Assembly (NCBI GenBank): GCA_030141605.1
Contig: JAQGDQ010000018.1
Coordinates: forward strand, 1,032,501-1,096,500
Length of the DNA stretch: 64,000 bases
Source of the DNA: Tubiluchus corallicola
Taxonomy: Eukaryota > Priapulida > Priapulimorpha > Priapulimorphida > Tubiluchidae
Direction of reading: 5' to 3'
In this document: positions 35,280 to 47,300 of the stretch, in pieces
Position numbering within the stretch: position 1 is the first letter of the stretch
Layout of the letters: each line of letters opens with the position of its first letter
Notes under the pieces: generated by a model
The model's input: only the letters and a program-made list of their open reading frames with translations
Told to the model about the DNA's origin: nothing
Databases searched by the model: none
Made by a program: the position numbers and the translations under genes

Positions 35280-38200
35280 CATAAAATTAATAAAAATTTT
35301 ACAATCTTTAACAGAGGTAGCAAAATTGAAAATTCCACAGTAAAACTTTTGTTTGAAAAACAGGTGAAAATAGTTCACGATAACAAACTTTCATTGAGTG
35401 TCAGTAAAAAAACAAATATGATAATGACTGAGCTGAGCTTACAGAATTTTACAGAATTGTAACACTTCGTTCGGGTACTTGCAAAAATTAGTGTGTTTGC
35501 ATACTCATAAGTTTTTAAAATGACATTCAATAGAAGCTTCACTTCGATAAAAATCATATTTATCATGCTTTAAGTATCCAAAGGTCAATACAATAAATCA
35601 CCAATCACTATCACATTGTAAACGTGTACAAGTAACAAAATTATTTTAAGTGAGATAGGCATCATTTAAACAAAATGTTCTTGATTTCTCTTAATAATTC
35701 ATGCACTGGTTGAATAAAGCACTTAATTAAGAACCTAATAACTACTCGCAGTAGCCTAATTTATTAATTTATTTAATGACTTCGCATTATTACTCAATTA
35801 ACACTTGATTTTAGTTTAAGATCAGCAGCTAAGATTTGCATGGAAATTTACACCGAGCAAGTAAACATGTTACTCGGTAAGCCTAGATGTTTAAGTTTTT
35901 AGTAAGCGTCCGATCCCTTGGATTTCTGGTCATCTCTGGCATGTCATTACATATTAGAATGTCTGTCACGAGGCTGTAGTGCGTCCTGTAATCCCACTCA
36001 TTATGCCGTTGACGAACTGAAAGGCAAGTGGCAGGAATAATAATTTTGCGTCATGTTTATGTATATATTATAGATGACGTACGAGAAATGAGCATACTAC
36101 AAAACCCCTGATCGAGGTGTTTAGCAAAATCTAATTCACTGTGTCTTGGGGATTCAAAGATAGTGACTAGATGAAAATAATAAAGCGGTCTTAAAAATTG
36201 AGTGGTGTAAGTACACCTAGAAAGTGCTATTTTTTAAATAATTGTGCCACTCACTGTAATGTATATGGTAAAGAGTTCTAAACGTCAAGCCCGTCAGAAT
36301 TAACTATAGTCATGTTATAATTCCATGAGACATTCAGAGAATCAAATTACCGAGTACTTACAAGTGAATGTCACAATGCTAGACAAACCTCCATCAATTA
36401 TATGCCAAAATTATAATATGAGCACGATGATGAAGATTATTAGTAAGTTAGCAGTAACAGCCAGGGCTTTTTGACAGCGAAGATTATTAGTAAGTTAGCA
36501 GTAACAGCCAGGGCTTTTTGACAGCGCAATATCTTACTTTAGAAGACATTGTTAAGATGCTCATATTTTATCGTCAGTGTAAATTTGGACTTCTTAAATA
36601 TTACAAACTTGTACGTAGACCTACATACAGATCAAAACAGGGTTTAACGGGTTTTTCTTGTAGTTATCTTCAAAGTTTTGTCGGTTAGTAAAAACGTTTA
36701 AGCTACAAACTTCATAATTACATGCATTAATTTTGTCTTAACTGAAACAGATGGCACTATTACTATAACGAAAAACTTATATAACGTACACCCATGACCC
36801 TGATCCAACATAGTTGAGGAAAACAATGGGTTTATAAGAGTAATAATTTATTATAATCTTTTTCATTCACTGCAGCTGAACTTGAGTATTTTGCTTAGGT
36901 TTACAAATTTTGAGGTGACAATGTTGATTATTTTAGGTTGTCTATTTGCACCTGAAATCGGCATTAGACTTTTGATGGATATGTAGTTCTGACTATTTGA
37001 CCTTAAGAATTGATTAATGTTGCCCCTGAGTTGATTAATGTTGCACATGGAATTGCAATTAAGTTTGTCAGTGAGATGCGCTTCTTTTTTTTAATCTCAC
37101 ATTACGATCTTCAGTCATGAGTCAGCTTTGGGAGTCAACAGTATTGCATAATGAGGAAGTTATATGCCTGCGTGATGGAAAGCTTTCAATTTCTCGCGCA
37201 GATATTAATATCGATGATAATAAATCATGGCAAATAGACGAAGATATTTTCTGACAGGTACAAGCAAAATATATTTGAGTGATGGGTGTTTGATGTTTGG
37301 ATCTCCCATCAGGTATGATTGATTTGACTCGAGACAGTCCTGGCACGCATCAACTACATGTTTGCTGCATGTATTATGTAGGCCTCACGGTTCCTCGGGT
37401 CAGTGTTCTGTTATTGTCAGGCAACTTTGTCAAGAATAAATAAATAAGACTGAATTTTCTGAAGTGCACACTAATACAATGAACTGTAATTGTCTTCAAT
37501 AGTTTGTACATTACTCTAAATATACTTTTTTCTACGTAGTGGCACGACAACATAAAGTCTAATCATACCAGCCACTTAGATTGCTTCAATAAAAGTAAGC
37601 TTACCAGCATACATTCTGCCGTTGGTCCTATACATTACACATTGTGAAAAGCAGATACTGCTATACAGTGATCGGAAAAACTAGGTCCACTCAAGGTATC
37701 TAAAAGCGTGTATAATTTGATTACAAACTTAAAACATGATTAGGAGAAGCAGGTCGCAGTACATGACCTCCGAGTATATACTAAGTAAATATTAGAAGTT
37801 TTTGTGAAATAGCGTATATGGTAACTGATAAGATATCCCAATGTATACAACGAAATTTAAAGGTTCCAAAGCTTTATAAATAATACCATTTAAAATTTCC
37901 AAGAAGTTCATTACCTCGGCCTGTGGCATTTTATGGATGACTATTATAAGAAATGTAGGCCTTCCTAGCCTCTACACTGAAAACTAGACAACAAACTTAC
38001 AATAGGCTTTCCAACAGACCTAACCTTCATGATGATTCACTTTGACATTGAAGGAAAGGTGGAATCAATGATCGTATGAAACAGTTTGCAATAATTTATT
38101 ATAGCTTTGGCGAGATGGCAGTGATTCAGTGTTTCGTACACACACCTCGCTGCTATTTGCTCAAAAACAAAACCATTAGGCTTGATGGATGGCTATGAAA

Positions 38201-40228
38201 ACCGTACAGACGATTTGTCATGCTGTCAGTATGACTGATGAGAACGACTCCTGCCGCATAGCAACCAAAGCAGACAATCCATAATGGTGAAATTTCTCGA
38301 CGGTGGCTTAACGCGCTGAAAAATGGCTTATCGCGCCTTTGAAAGGGCTAAGGCCATATAAATGTAGTAAAGAAATTTACAAAATATTTCTCATTCTGTT
38401 ATGCTTGATTCTTATAGTTACTTCATATTTGCCATCTCCTCATGCAGTTTTATGAGCAAAAAAAACTTTGGTTAACACAGGACCATAGCTATACATCCAA
38501 AACACGCTTGCATATAAATTATAAATTTATCAGTTCATGGGGAGCGTGATAGGCACTTCCATTCTTCTCCGTAGTAAACTTCGTTTTGTTAGGACGGCCA
38601 CTCAGCTCACCAGTTTATGCTGCTTCCTCTTTTCTGGATATTATATCAGCTAAGTTATACAAAAGTTGCTTACAACGTTAGAGAATGTAATATCCGCCAC
38701 GTGCGAGTCATTTGATAAAATTATTGTTAAACAAATCAACAGAAAGAAAACAAAAACAAATACAAAATACACAATGTTAAATTTATACTGGAAATTCGTT
38801 AAAATTAAATCGCACATGCAAAATTTTTGCATAATAATGGGATTATGGACACGATTTATCCATGGTTATATATATTAAAAAAGAACTCATTCACGTGAAA
38901 GCCCTAATCATTCCGATGGTCCAAATCAGAGAGAGACAACCAAGTTGCCTACAAGTAACTTTAATGCTAAATAAATGCCTCCCAATTTCATCTAAAGAGA
39001 AGAGCAGCTTGCCATACTAGCTAGTGAAATCTTAAAAAACGATAAGTGAAAACCCAGTAAACCCCAAAACGGAGAGAAAAGACTGAGCTCGAACTGTGAT
39101 CTACATTTGCACCCGTTTTCAAATCTCTGTAAACGCATATCGTTTACATAGACATACTTGTAAATGTATGTAACCACTAAATGGGCTAACTAATCCTTAT
39201 CTTAGCCTAGGCTTCAAGTTAACTAACTCACTAGAATCATATTGCATTGAAATAGTCCTGTAGACCTAGTATGATTGCATTGTTTGCAATCCTGTCCATC
39301 TGTCACTGTGACACGATGACAAATAGCTAGGCTCAGAATGTCTGGATTTAGACGCGAAATAATTGCTTTTACCCACAGCATCGCCATCAAGCGCATTTAT
39401 TACAGCTACTAAATGATATAACCCGAACCATCTGTTACCCGCAATTCTTTCATTTCCATTTAACACGATAGAAGCGTTACAAACGAGAATTTAGTATTAT
39501 GACGCTGAAGAAAAATAAAACATTGCTCTACACTCTCTAGACACAATTTCAACAAAGAAGCGATTCTATTCTAGTAGAGATACCAGGCAGTACAGTTTTT
39601 ATGTGTTTCGAATTGGGGCTATGTGGAACCGCTAATGGAGTTTTAGCTTATAAAGCTTCTTCTTTTTGTCAGTGAATGGCGACAAATTCTTTGCAAACTC
39701 ATGCCACCAATGCCACGAAAAACTGCCAACCTACTGAAATTAGATAATGCACGAGACTTAAATTTGCAGATATTGCGGTCTTAAGCCTTCCTTTAGCAAC
39801 TCGAGGAATCTTGTTAGTAACCAAACAGTCAGCCAGTGAGTCAGTCAATCAATCAGTCAGCTAGGCGATTTGTTTCATTTCTTTCGCCATCGAGGAAGAT
39901 TGAGGAGCTCCCTCTGTCAGTAATCAATTAATGAGTCGGTTAGTCAATCAATCATTGATCAGTGTCTATATGAAACCGAAAATAATTTTGCAAGTTTCTG
40001 TGTCATCATTTCACAAAAATTTAGAAACACATTTTTGCGTAGCGATTTACATTAAACAAAGAAACCCTAGGAAATTTAATTACTTTTTAAGACAGATTCC
40101 ACCGCGTTTATTATTCAGGATAATAAATGATAACAAGGAACACCGGTTATTATTCAACAGTAAGTATGCTGTAGGTCTAAAATGTGGGACTGAGACCAGC
40201 AATCTTATAACACACTGTACTGTAATGA
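35280..40228. other. Gene-free DNA
   Basis: AT-rich, with no supportable gene. It contains an exact 47-bp tandem duplication at 36432-36525. Short open frames here lack domains and splice context. Confidence 0.5.
36432..36525. repeat. Exact 47-bp tandem duplication
   Basis: Bases 36432-36478 are repeated without change at 36479-36525. The absence of differences points to a recent event. Confidence 0.98.
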
Positions 40229-40604
40229 CAAGCTTAGGTCGACTGTGATGCAATGCAACTCTCATTAACTGACGGAAAACTGTGGTATCGCGCGCAGGTC
40301 GACTGTGACTGATTTCCAGCAACTGTATGCAACAAGGAAAATACGAGTTCCTCCGAGTCGCAACACTGCTCAGGTCGACGACGACTGAGCGTACGAAAAT
40401 ATCTCTGACCAAACCATAATAATCGGGGGAAAATTTTCAAGTTGCTGAGATAGAATGGAACTGGGTGGATACCATACGCCGCGAGAACAAGAGCAACTAG
40501 CTGGAACCGAGTTGCGTTGAGTCGAGTGTTGAATGGTATACTCGGTGATAGTGACGTACCGTATGCCACCAGTTGCGTTGCGTCGCAAGGTCGATCTCAG
40601 CCTG
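40229..40604. mobile_element. Candidate MITE with CpG-decayed inverted ends
   Basis: The left edge (caagcttaggtcgactgtg, then atgcaatgcaact) is matched by the inverse of the right edge (caggctgagatcgacc, then ttgcgacgcaacgcaact) over about 40 bp. Two of the differences are CG to CA changes in the left copy, as expected from methyl-CpG decay. Inner copies of aggtcgactgtga (40236, 40296) and gttgcgttgagtcg (40511) suggest subterminal repeats. The true termini and target duplication are not resolved. Confidence 0.55.
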
Positions 40605-41091
40605 CCTTAAGACAACATTCCCTGTCACTATAAATGGAGATGAAGCATCACCTTCACTTTAGGGAAAAACGACCAATTTCTGATGGAAAGCAGGTGTGTG
40701 TCAGCGTTCAATTTTTCACTTAAAAGTGACTGCAGCTGATTTTCGTTGAAATTTACAGTCATTTATCTTAATTATACTACCGTCTTATACGAACTTGAAA
40801 GCACGATTAAGGCATTGTGAGCAGCTAGAAAGGTATTGTGGCGGCCGTAGAAACAATCACGTACAGTCAGACATCATTGTTTCATAATTTACAATCAATC
40901 GAAAATACTTAAATGGTTCAAAGAAGCCTAAAATGAGTAGAAGAGCTTCATAGTTACATATCGTTAAAATATTCAAGTTTATTTTTAAAAATGTCCTTGG
41001 CGTAGGAAATTTGGCATTGACCATAAAAACTCATTAACAAGTGTTTGCAAAGTTAGCTCTGAAAAACATGCTGCACAGGTTTTAATGCCAG

Positions 41092-41097
41092 TTTATT
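41092..41097 (-). terminator. Poly(A) signal AATAAA of ZFAT
   Basis: Reads tttatt on the plus strand, 503 bases after the ZFAT stop codon. A second candidate lies about 115 bases further on (near 40979). Confidence 0.55.
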
Positions 41098-41599
41098 AAT
41101 TTCATTCAGTAACTTCGATGGCTTATATTAATAATTAAAGTAATGCACATACATTCCTAAATAGTGCATATTTAATTAGTTAAGTATTAATTAATGAATT
41201 AATTAAATCAAATGGATTAAGTGAGCAAGAATTTTTGCACAGCAAGAAAATTGCACCTGTTTTAGAACAATAATCCCAGTTTCAGGTGCATATAAATTGC
41301 ATTTTATCTGTGCTACGCAAAACTAAACTAAAATGCAGGATTAATGGTACAGTAGCTGTATTTACAAAAACGTATAATCAATTACAACAAATATGCACAG
41401 TCACACAGTAAATAATCAAAACTACTAACCAGATAAACACATGTTGCCTTAATGTTACCTACGTAATCTTGTTACCACAGCTTTTGTTCTACCAACCAAT
41501 TAATTTGGTAGTAATTCAGCATTAAAAGCAGAGCAAGCTCGAACACTTAAATAAACAGAAAACTATCTTAACTTGACAATCTAACATGGCATAATCTCC

Positions 41600-44331
41600 C
41601 TATGCCTGAGAATTGTCAACAGTAACAGAAGCTATGTCATTTTGTGAAACTTCTGCCTGTATAATAGATCCAGTTTCGTCTACATACTGAATAATATAAG
41701 AACCTGTTTCATTATCGGTTATCATCAAGTCTTGGTCAGACTCCTGCACGATTATTGTTCCTGGCTCCATAGCATCGATCACCATGTCAGTTTCATCATT
41801 TTCAACCTTGGGTGCTCGGAGATTTACTCGATTGACGATTTGTTGCAGAAGATTAACAGTTGGTGTTGAGGCTGAACTGTCAATTGTTTGAACAAACTGG
41901 ATATTATGGCCTTGGTTTCCGATGGCAGCATCTTCAGAAGTGGCGGAGTTCTGCTCTTCTAGAACATGTTCTGGGACCTCAACAACCTGCATGACATTGT
42001 CGCTAGAATCAACAGCTTCTTCAGTGACCTGCACTTCCTCGACCCAAGAGCCATGATGACGCGAGTTTATGTGCCGTTTCAAATCAGATAGGTTGCAGAA
42101 CAAATAGTTACATGTGGAGCATTTATAAATATCAACATCGGGCGGAAGAGTATTGTTAAATGTAGGTTGTGTGTAAGTCAAACCTTTGTGCATGCGAGTG
42201 TAATGAACCTTCATGGTAGCCATAGTGTTTGTGGTGTAATCACACTCATTGCACTTAATACGACGAATGCCACTGTGTGTTTCCATGTGTCGCTTCAAAT
42301 GGCTCTTCTGTGAGCCAGCATAATCACATCGATCACATTTAAACATTTTACCATGCTCATGTGTTTTCGTATGCCAGTAAAGAGCACCAGCAGATTTATA
42401 CTTCTTGCCGCAATCTTCGCAGAGTAGAGTCTTTTCTTTGGTGTGCTTCATTTGGTGAACCTTGAGGTTATTGGAGCTTCGGCATTGATATGGACATTTT
42501 GAACAACGGAATGGCTTAATACCTTCATGCAGCCATATATGCTTCGTCAAATCTTTTTTGTTGACAAATGTCTTATCACAGTATGTACAGGCATGAGTTC
42601 TCCGTCCCAATTTACCATGTTCATGAACCTTCATGCCAAGCAGGAGTTGTTTTTCATTTATATCCATAAGCGGGTGGATTTTCTTTATATGAGCTCGCAG
42701 CACTTTCAGACTAGTAAAGTGCTTACCACAAGACGTACAGTTTTTGTCTATAGGATCAAGGTGCACATCACGCTTATGGTGCCATAGCAACATTCTGGTC
42801 CTTCCTTGAAACTCACATTTGTCACATGAAAACACTTTATTTTCATGCACAGTTTCTGTATGTCTACGTAAATTCTCTTTGTTCAAAGCTGAATATTCGC
42901 AGTTCCTATAGTGACATTCGAATGTCTGCTGCCTGGTATGAACATTAACATGTTCGTTATAATCAAGCGGCCGATGAAACCTTCGTCCACAGTATTCACA
43001 CTCTAGTTCTCCAAACGTGACCTGCAGTTGATTAAATATGTTCAGACTCAGTGCCTTGTACTGGCACTCACTAAATATGGTATCTAGTGCCAGCAAATCA
43101 TTCGTTATATTAGCTTCCTCGACATTCTGATCAGAAGTTGTATTTTTTATTGGCATATATACTCCACCAGCTCCAACTTGAACAATGGCAACAGTGCCAT
43201 CCCTCTCTGGCAGGTATAAACTACAATTGATACTATTAGAAAGCAGTTCTTGCAAAACCTGCTCATCAGAATCATGTTCAGTTAAGTGGCTCATTAGTCT
43301 AGTTGCACTGACTAACTTCGTGCCACATTTGCAGCATACATAAATAACTCGGTGTTTGCTGTGATAATGCTTTATTAGTTGGTCACGTCTCGGTGCCACA
43401 TGATTGCACAGTTCACATACCTCACTACGCTTTGTTTTTACACTATGCCTGCTAAGATGGCGCTCAACATCAGCTCGGCTCTTAAATTTACGCTTACAGA
43501 CTTCGCACTGATGGAAAACAAACACTCCACCTTTCACATTTTTTGCTCTGAATGAACTTAAAAGATCTCTGCCCTTTCTAGTGTTATGTGCTCGAAGTAT
43601 ATGGCTTCGTAAAGATTTTGCAGTCGTACATTTAGCATGGCATATTTCACAGTCAATGTTACCAGGCTGATGAGTAGCAATATGGTCCATCATATGGGCT
43701 TTAGATGAAGCTTTGGCACCGCAAGCGGCACACTTTATAAAATTTCCTGTGTGTTTTCGCATGTGTGTATATAAATTGCCTCTGAAATTTGTTGCATAAT
43801 CACACTTAGAACATTTGAAAGGACACTGCTTGTCTAGATGCCTAACACAGTGTATTCTAACTGAATTTTTGGCACTGAATATTTTCTTACAAACATTGCA
43901 GCTATAAACAAACAAATCCTTATATCGCTCAGCTGCTTTACCATGTTCATTTACATTTTGTTCAAACTTGTGAGATGAATATAGTTTATCAACGTTATCA
44001 TAATTTATCTTCCCAAAACACTCTTTTTCAAAAGCCTCCCTTTCTTCTTCCGTGTCAAAAACGGGAACGTCAAAATTTGTTTTCGCTGCAATTGCAGCCT
44101 CGTCTAGAGTGAAGTCTCTGTCAGGAAAGTTCACATTTGACTCATTAGCTTCAGCATCATTACTGCCAACAGCTTTCACTTCCAGATCATCTTCCCCAAC
44201 GTGACTGCTTTCTTCATTGCTGTTCTCTACATTTACTTTAAACACAGTGACAGCACTTCCAGTTGCACCTTCTTTACCTTCAATAGCACTCCTTGATGTA
44301 TGAATAGAAACAGACACTTTTGGAGATTTGC
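41600..44331 (-). CDS. ZFAT: ZFAT coding exon 7 (17 zinc fingers and C terminus)
   Basis: The acceptor ttctttgtcag precedes 44331 and the first codon is split with exon 6 (A plus GC, Ser320). There are seven fingers from residue 464, a finger-poor linker, then ten fingers starting at the FGELECEYCG word, which aligns with YGDLECEYCG of vertebrate ZFAT. Linkers such as HEGIKPFRCSKCPY and the KHTKEKTLLCEDCGKKYKS run also match. After the last finger (about 1055-1079) the tail is acidic and rich in Glu, Val and Gln. It ends at TAG 41600-41602. The apparent upstream codons before 44331 are intron. Confidence 0.93.
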
Positions 44332-47300
44332 CTGACAAAGAAAAAATAGCAAACTAAATGAATAAAATAAAACTATGTACTCAACCACGTGTATAAACAG
44401 ACACCAAAATTATCCTTGAAAGAGTTTAAAGAATGACACAAAAGTTAAAATAAACTATTTACGTAAAACAAAAATACTTTGTACTTTTTTAGGGTTATTA
44501 TAGGCATCTAGGTAACCAGAACCGGAACTCCGAGTCTCGGACCAAAACCGGGCTGGAACATGCAAAAAATTGTTTCGAGATATTAATAAACCACTAGTTT
44601 CGGTACTGGAACCGAGTCCGGTTCTGGCCCCGTAACAACCCCAACTTTTTTCTTTAATTAAAAGCCAGAATCCAGTCTTTAATAGTGTAGCTTACTACAA
44701 ATGTTCATCGTTTTTGGTGGGATTTGAATCTAATAATCATCAAGGATAGTCCTCTGGAATAAGGCACTAAACTACTTTACCCATGTTTGGATGTATATAC
44801 ATAGTCTTTTAGGTGTCCAAGAGTTTTTCTGTCAACAATTGCAAAGCAGATAAAAAGGGTTGATAAAAATTCATATTTAATTTGCCATGTTAACCAAATA
44901 TTGTTAAAAATCTTCGTTAAAACATTTTTACTATTTTTAATGTCTGCTAGACAATTTTTTTTTAAATGTTGCTGTGTTTAATGCGTTTAAACAATCAGTT
45001 ATCAGTTTAAATTCCTGTATCCTTAACTTATGTATGTGTATGTGTGACTTTTCAGTCAATATTTTCTTTTGAGACACGCAACTGCACTCTTTATATATAG
45101 TAAACAAAATATAATAAAATATAAAAAATATAGCAAAAAATAATAAAAGTTAGACACTTTACTTTTTTCAGACATGTATTCAGCTATTCTTTCTAGGTCT
45201 TCATTCCAAGGTAGGTCGTCACATTCTACAAAAAATATTAAATTCTTTGACTATAATAGATAAAATGTATGGCAGTTTGGCAATAAAAATATTACACTTT
45301 GACATAATTAAAAATATTATAGTTAAAGGAAAAACCACCCCTAACCAACATTCATTGTATTTCCATATACAATTACAAATTTTGAAATTATCATGCAATA
45401 TATGCACACAAAATTTGCATATATTTGTTGCTTAAAAGTGCACAAGAAATTCAAGTCGTTCTTAACCCCTGCCAAATGAACTTTGCCATGGGCATATATG
45501 AAAAAATCATGTAAGCTGATGGACAGATGAAGGCACGTGTAAGAAAGCTTCTGCAGTTCACTCAGAAGTTCAGTTACTGAAGCTATTCTAGCTGTTTAAA
45601 TCTTTGTGTTTAATTGTGTTTATGTAAAAATTAGTCATCTGATCAACTAGAAACAATTTCAGAGTCCTTACATACCTTTAAATCACAGAATTTTACCAAA
45701 AAATGCATATGTACTAACCATAGATCGTCTTTTGACTTTCAGTTAAGCATGCAGTTCTGTGAGCATATAACAGGTGCTAGACATGTACCTCAGTTTATAC
45801 ATTTTAGTTTTAGCACAATGAAATATATACAGTAGGCGCCGTTTATTAGACTTAGGATTGATAGAATCAGTTGCTTAACTGACTTAAAAATGCGCTACGC
45901 GCCACTCCTATTCAAATACATATAAAAACCGCCAGTAACTGATACATACGTTTATGACATGCGCTATTAAAGAGGCTTTGCTTTAAATCTGTAACCCATC
46001 GGCTGCAGTTATTGTTGTGGGTTTCTTGAAGCTAAACATGTAGTTACTTGCCCAGGGGTTTGTTTTTGAAGCTCCCACTGCTTTTCACAGGGGCAACAAG
46101 GTCATCGTCAACTGTAGCCAACTAGGTGACTAGGAGTTTGCGTGAACGTGTACAGCATACAGCAACAGAATTTCAATATTTTTATCAGTATGAAAATTTC
46201 ATAAACCAACTTCTTGCAACCGATATGGCACCAATTATTGTAATAATCATATTTGAAAGATTTTTTTCTTTTCTTTTTTATTAATTACTTATATAAATTA
46301 GTACTCTTAAATAATAACTGCACATAGGAATTTTGAATTCGTTTCTAACATTTACTTAAAGCCTCTGCAATGCATACCAAGGTGATGACTAATACTCTTA
46401 TAATAGTAATATGCTACAACTGTCAGCCAATTGACTCAGTCAGTTAATTGGGTCAAAATACTTCCATCCCAAAGCGAGTCTATTAAGTGGCGCCTACTGT
46501 ATTTCGTTACCTCGCCATAGTCTGCTTTTCCTTTAACCACACTTAAATGTTATTTTTCCCTTGTAATGTTTTTACTTTTTTCAAAACTGCACATATGATC
46601 AGGAAAAAGGGTAAGTGAAAAGAAACCTCCAAAACTGGGAAAATTTAACAATTCGCTTGCATTTTTGCAGCGAAAAACAATGCACTAGCAATATGATACA
46701 GATTTTTGAAGAGATGTTAATGTCTACAACACTATATTAGCAGCAGCTTATACTCAGGAGCTAGAGCTGTATTTGAAAGGCAAGCACTGCCTCATTTTTA
46801 ATCAGTAGACACAGCAGTAGTACTATACTTGTGCATTACAATTGTGCTTTCGGTTACGTGGGTGGTATACATAGGTTCAGGATGAAGACTTTTACTAAAC
46901 TAATCTGGAATAAAGTTGTACTGGGAAACTGTGTCAAAAAACGACAAGAAGTTAGAGCTAGTTTCAATTCTTGAGGTTTGGATGTATGTGGTTTACATAC
47001 AAATATGAGTTGAAACCTAAACTTTCTCTTTAGTAAGTGACTAAGTCAGTGGTGTGCCACCGGTGTGATGGTACGCACTTTTGCAAATGAGAAAAAGTGT
47101 GGTGCAAATGAGAATAGGAATACAGAACACAGCACAGGCCAAGCATGCGATAAAGTACAACTTCATCACTTCATGTGATATATCCTACTCCCACTTCCTA
47201 CTATCTATCCCTATCAATCTCTCTGTGGCTGCACTAGTTTGAGAAGTGTGTGCTGAACCGGTCAAATCGTCTTCCCTAGGTCTCGCAGCTCAGGAAGGTA

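Larger units (their letters stand above)
44332..45162 (-). other. ZFAT intron 6
   Basis: Carries a short hAT-like element (44491-44643) and a minus-strand tRNA-like relic (about 44718-44785). Confidence 0.75.

Noticed and set aside
40080-40588. Three overlapping 72-111 codon minus-strand frames
   Set aside because: They cover the inverted-repeat element at 40229-40604. The openness reflects its locally higher GC content.
44332-44338. Start of the ZFAT large frame at 44338
   Set aside because: The codon is TTG inside the splice acceptor. The exon begins at 44331 and joins upstream exons.
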